Positions 62,719 to 64,000 of a stretch of DNA of 64,000 nucleotides are shown here, piece after piece. Both the position numbers and the translations under genes were made by a program. Under the pieces are notes generated by a model that did no database searches, was not told the origin of the DNA, and saw only the letters and a list, made by a program, of their open reading frames with translations. The DNA is from Tenacibaculum pacificus (GTDB lineage: Bacteria; Bacteroidota; Bacteroidia; Flavobacteriales; Flavobacteriaceae). The DNA is taken from assembly GCF_027941775.1 (NCBI RefSeq), contig NZ_CP115917.1, positions 157,001-221,000 of the forward strand, in the 5' to 3' direction. Position 1 is the first letter of the stretch. Every line of letters starts with the position of its first letter.

Positions 62719-64000
62719 ATGCAATATAATCATCAAGATATAGAAAAGAAATGGCAACAGTTTTGGGCAGATAACCAAACATTTAAAGCCAGTAATGAAT
62801 CAGAGAAACCTAAATATTATGTGTTAGATATGTTTCCTTATCCTTCAGGAGCGGGTTTACATGTTGGGCATCCTTTAGGATATATTGCATCTGATATTTA
62901 TGCACGTTATAAGCGTCATAAAGGATTTAACGTATTGCATCCGCAAGGATATGATTCTTTTGGTTTACCAGCAGAACAATACGCAATTCAAACAGGTCAG
63001 CATCCAGCAATTACTACCGAAACAAACATTAATACGTACCGTCGTCAGTTAGATACTATTGGTTTTTCTTTCGATTGGTCTCGTGAGGTGAGAACTTCTA
63101 GTCCTGAATATTATAAATGGACACAGTGGATTTTTATCCAATTATTTAATTCTTGGTATAATAAAGATTCTGATAAAGCAGAAGATGTTTCAACTTTAAT
63201 TTCAGTATTTGAAACGGAAGGAAATGCATCTGTAAATGCAGTTTCAGAAGAAGATATCGCAGTTTTTTCTGCGGAACAATGGAATGGTTTTTCTGATAAA
63301 GAAAAAGAAGCTATTTTATTACAATATCGTTTAACTTATTTATCTGATACCGAAGTAAACTGGTGTCCAGGATTAGGAACGGTATTGGCAAATGATGAAA
63401 TTATAAACGGAGTATCAGAACGTGGTGCGCATCCTGTAATTCGTAAGAAAATGACCCAATGGTCTATGCGAATTTCAGCATATTCACAACGTTTGTTAGA
63501 TGGTTTAGAAAACATCGATTGGCCACAACCTTTAAAAGATAGCCAAACAAATTGGATTGGAAGAAGCGAAGGAGCAATGGTAACTTTTAAAGTTGATGCT
63601 TTAGAAGTGGAAGCTGGTGTAAAATTATCGTTCAAAGAATTAGAGGCATTAAAAGAAATGCGTTTAAACTTATCAAAGGCAGAAGAAGTTCTTTGGAATG
63701 AATTAAAAAATAAAAAAGGAGCATCAAAATTTAGAAAAAAATATACTATTGGTACATTTTTAGTAGATTATGTATGTTTAGCAAAAAATATTGTTGTCGA
63801 ATTTTCTGGTAAAGAAGACGAAGCAGCAAGAACTACGTATTTTACAAACGAAGGACTTCATATAGTTCGTTTTACAAATGAAGAGGTTTTAGAAAATGTT
63901 TTAGGTGTTGTATCTAAAATTAATAATACCATTCAATTTGCAAAACCTCTTGAAAAATCAACAGTTGAGGTAGCAGAAACAGTAGTACAAAACGATTATA
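62719..64000 (+). CDS. leuS: Leucyl-tRNA synthetase with an inserted DUF559 endonuclease-like domain (5' part, runs off the right edge)
   Basis: 427 residues are visible. Class I synthetase charging tRNA-Leu. The N-terminus is typical: [17 protein letters not shown], the HIGH motif as [10 protein letters not shown] (residues 46-55) and [20 protein letters not shown]. The Bacteroidota-type insert [20 protein letters not shown] near residue 155 is present, then [16 protein letters not shown] and [16 protein letters not shown]. After [17 protein letters not shown] (about residue 283), where the editing (CP1) domain should go on to a TTRPDT motif, residues about 305-403 are a different domain: [62 protein letters not shown]. 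This matches DUF559. The frame stays open and codon use is like the rest. The catalytic core with KMSKS lies beyond the window. Confidence 0.92.
   Translation, partial: MQYNHQDIEKKWQQFWADNQTFKASNESEKPKYYVLDMFPYPSGAGLHVGHPLGYIASDIYARYKRHKGFNVLHPQGYDSFGLPAEQYAIQTGQHPAITTETNINTYRRQLDTIGFSFDWSREVRTSSPEYYKWTQWIFIQLFNSWYNKDSDKAEDVSTLISVFETEGNASVNAVSEEDIAVFSAEQWNGFSDKEKEAILLQYRLTYLSDTEVNWCPGLGTVLANDEIINGVSERGAHPVIRKKMTQWSMRISAYSQRLLDGLENIDWPQPLKDSQTNWIGRSEGAMVTFKVDALEVEAGVKLSFKELEALKEMRLNLSKAEEVLWNELKNKKGASKFRKKYTIGTFLVDYVCLAKNIVVEFSGKEDEAARTTYFTNEGLHIVRFTNEEVLENVLGVVSKINNTIQFAKPLEKSTVEVAETVVQNDY

Noticed and set aside
1..64000. Mobile elements, tRNA or rRNA genes, secretion C-terminal sorting domain proteins
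   Set aside because: None was seen: no transposase or integrase frames, no cloverleaf-like segments noticed, and none of the large exported proteins ends in a recognisable type 9 sorting domain.

Overview
The window is AT-rich DNA (roughly 30% G+C by eye) from a member of the Flavobacteriaceae, probably a marine gliding type near Tenacibaculum or Polaribacter. The evidence is a full-length SprA (type 9 secretion translocon), DUF5686, DUF4271, DUF4296 and DUF2911 proteins, carboxypeptidase-like domains at the front of outer membrane receptors, an OmpA protein with thrombospondin type 3 repeats, and many copies of the Bacteroidota -7 promoter motif TAnnTTTG. Almost everything is ordinary chromosome. 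I see no rRNA, tRNA, CRISPR array, insertion sequence or phage, and no stretch over 300 bases without a gene once broken genes are reconstructed.

Layout. 1-6.9 kb: end of an acyl-ACP desaturase, a broken omega-amidase, an AddB-like nuclease, moaE, pgk and a Tas-type aldo/keto reductase. 7-16.2 kb: OmpA-like protein, trpS, an acyltransferase, a hemolysin III protein with a frameshifted tail, a CYTH protein, recO, a TonB-dependent receptor, a DUF3817 membrane protein and moaD. 16.2-23 kb, minus strand: DUF5686 protein, a large AsmA-family protein and two tandem single-PAS proteins. 23.1-36.2 kb, plus strand: maeB, ruvA, sprA, gcvH, a VanZ protein, a TonB energy transducer with a broken paralogue beside it, and a sugar N-acetyltransferase. 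36.3-43.3 kb, minus strand: a tight six-gene run joining an FAD oxidoreductase and a polyferredoxin membrane protein to a MORN-repeat protein and three glycosyltransferases. 43.4-54.7 kb: outer membrane proteins, a sterol desaturase-family enzyme, hemD with a broken DUF4271 gene, a dolichol-phosphate mannose synthase-like enzyme, pyrC with a DUF4296 lipoprotein, an epimerase, a broken lipoprotein, tyrS and a small Cys-rich protein. 54.8-61.9 kb: a metal locus with a small Cys protein, MbnP, the di-heme MbnH, an outer membrane protein, a TonB-dependent receptor and a PepSY membrane protein. 62-64 kb: a DUF2911 protein and the first part of leuS.

Three things stand out. First, the leucyl-tRNA synthetase at the right edge carries a DUF559 (restriction-endonuclease-like) domain inserted where the editing domain begins. 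Second, six genes in 64 kb are frameshifted, and in four of them the break is a run of exactly seven A/T that would be in frame with eight. This points either to sequencing error or to slippage-prone tracts. Third, the MbnP/MbnH pair sits in a likely copper-uptake locus without methanobactin genes. Positions of -7 promoter elements also correct several start codons (ompA-like, trpS, dolichol-phosphate mannose synthase-like) and suggest leaderless transcripts for two genes.
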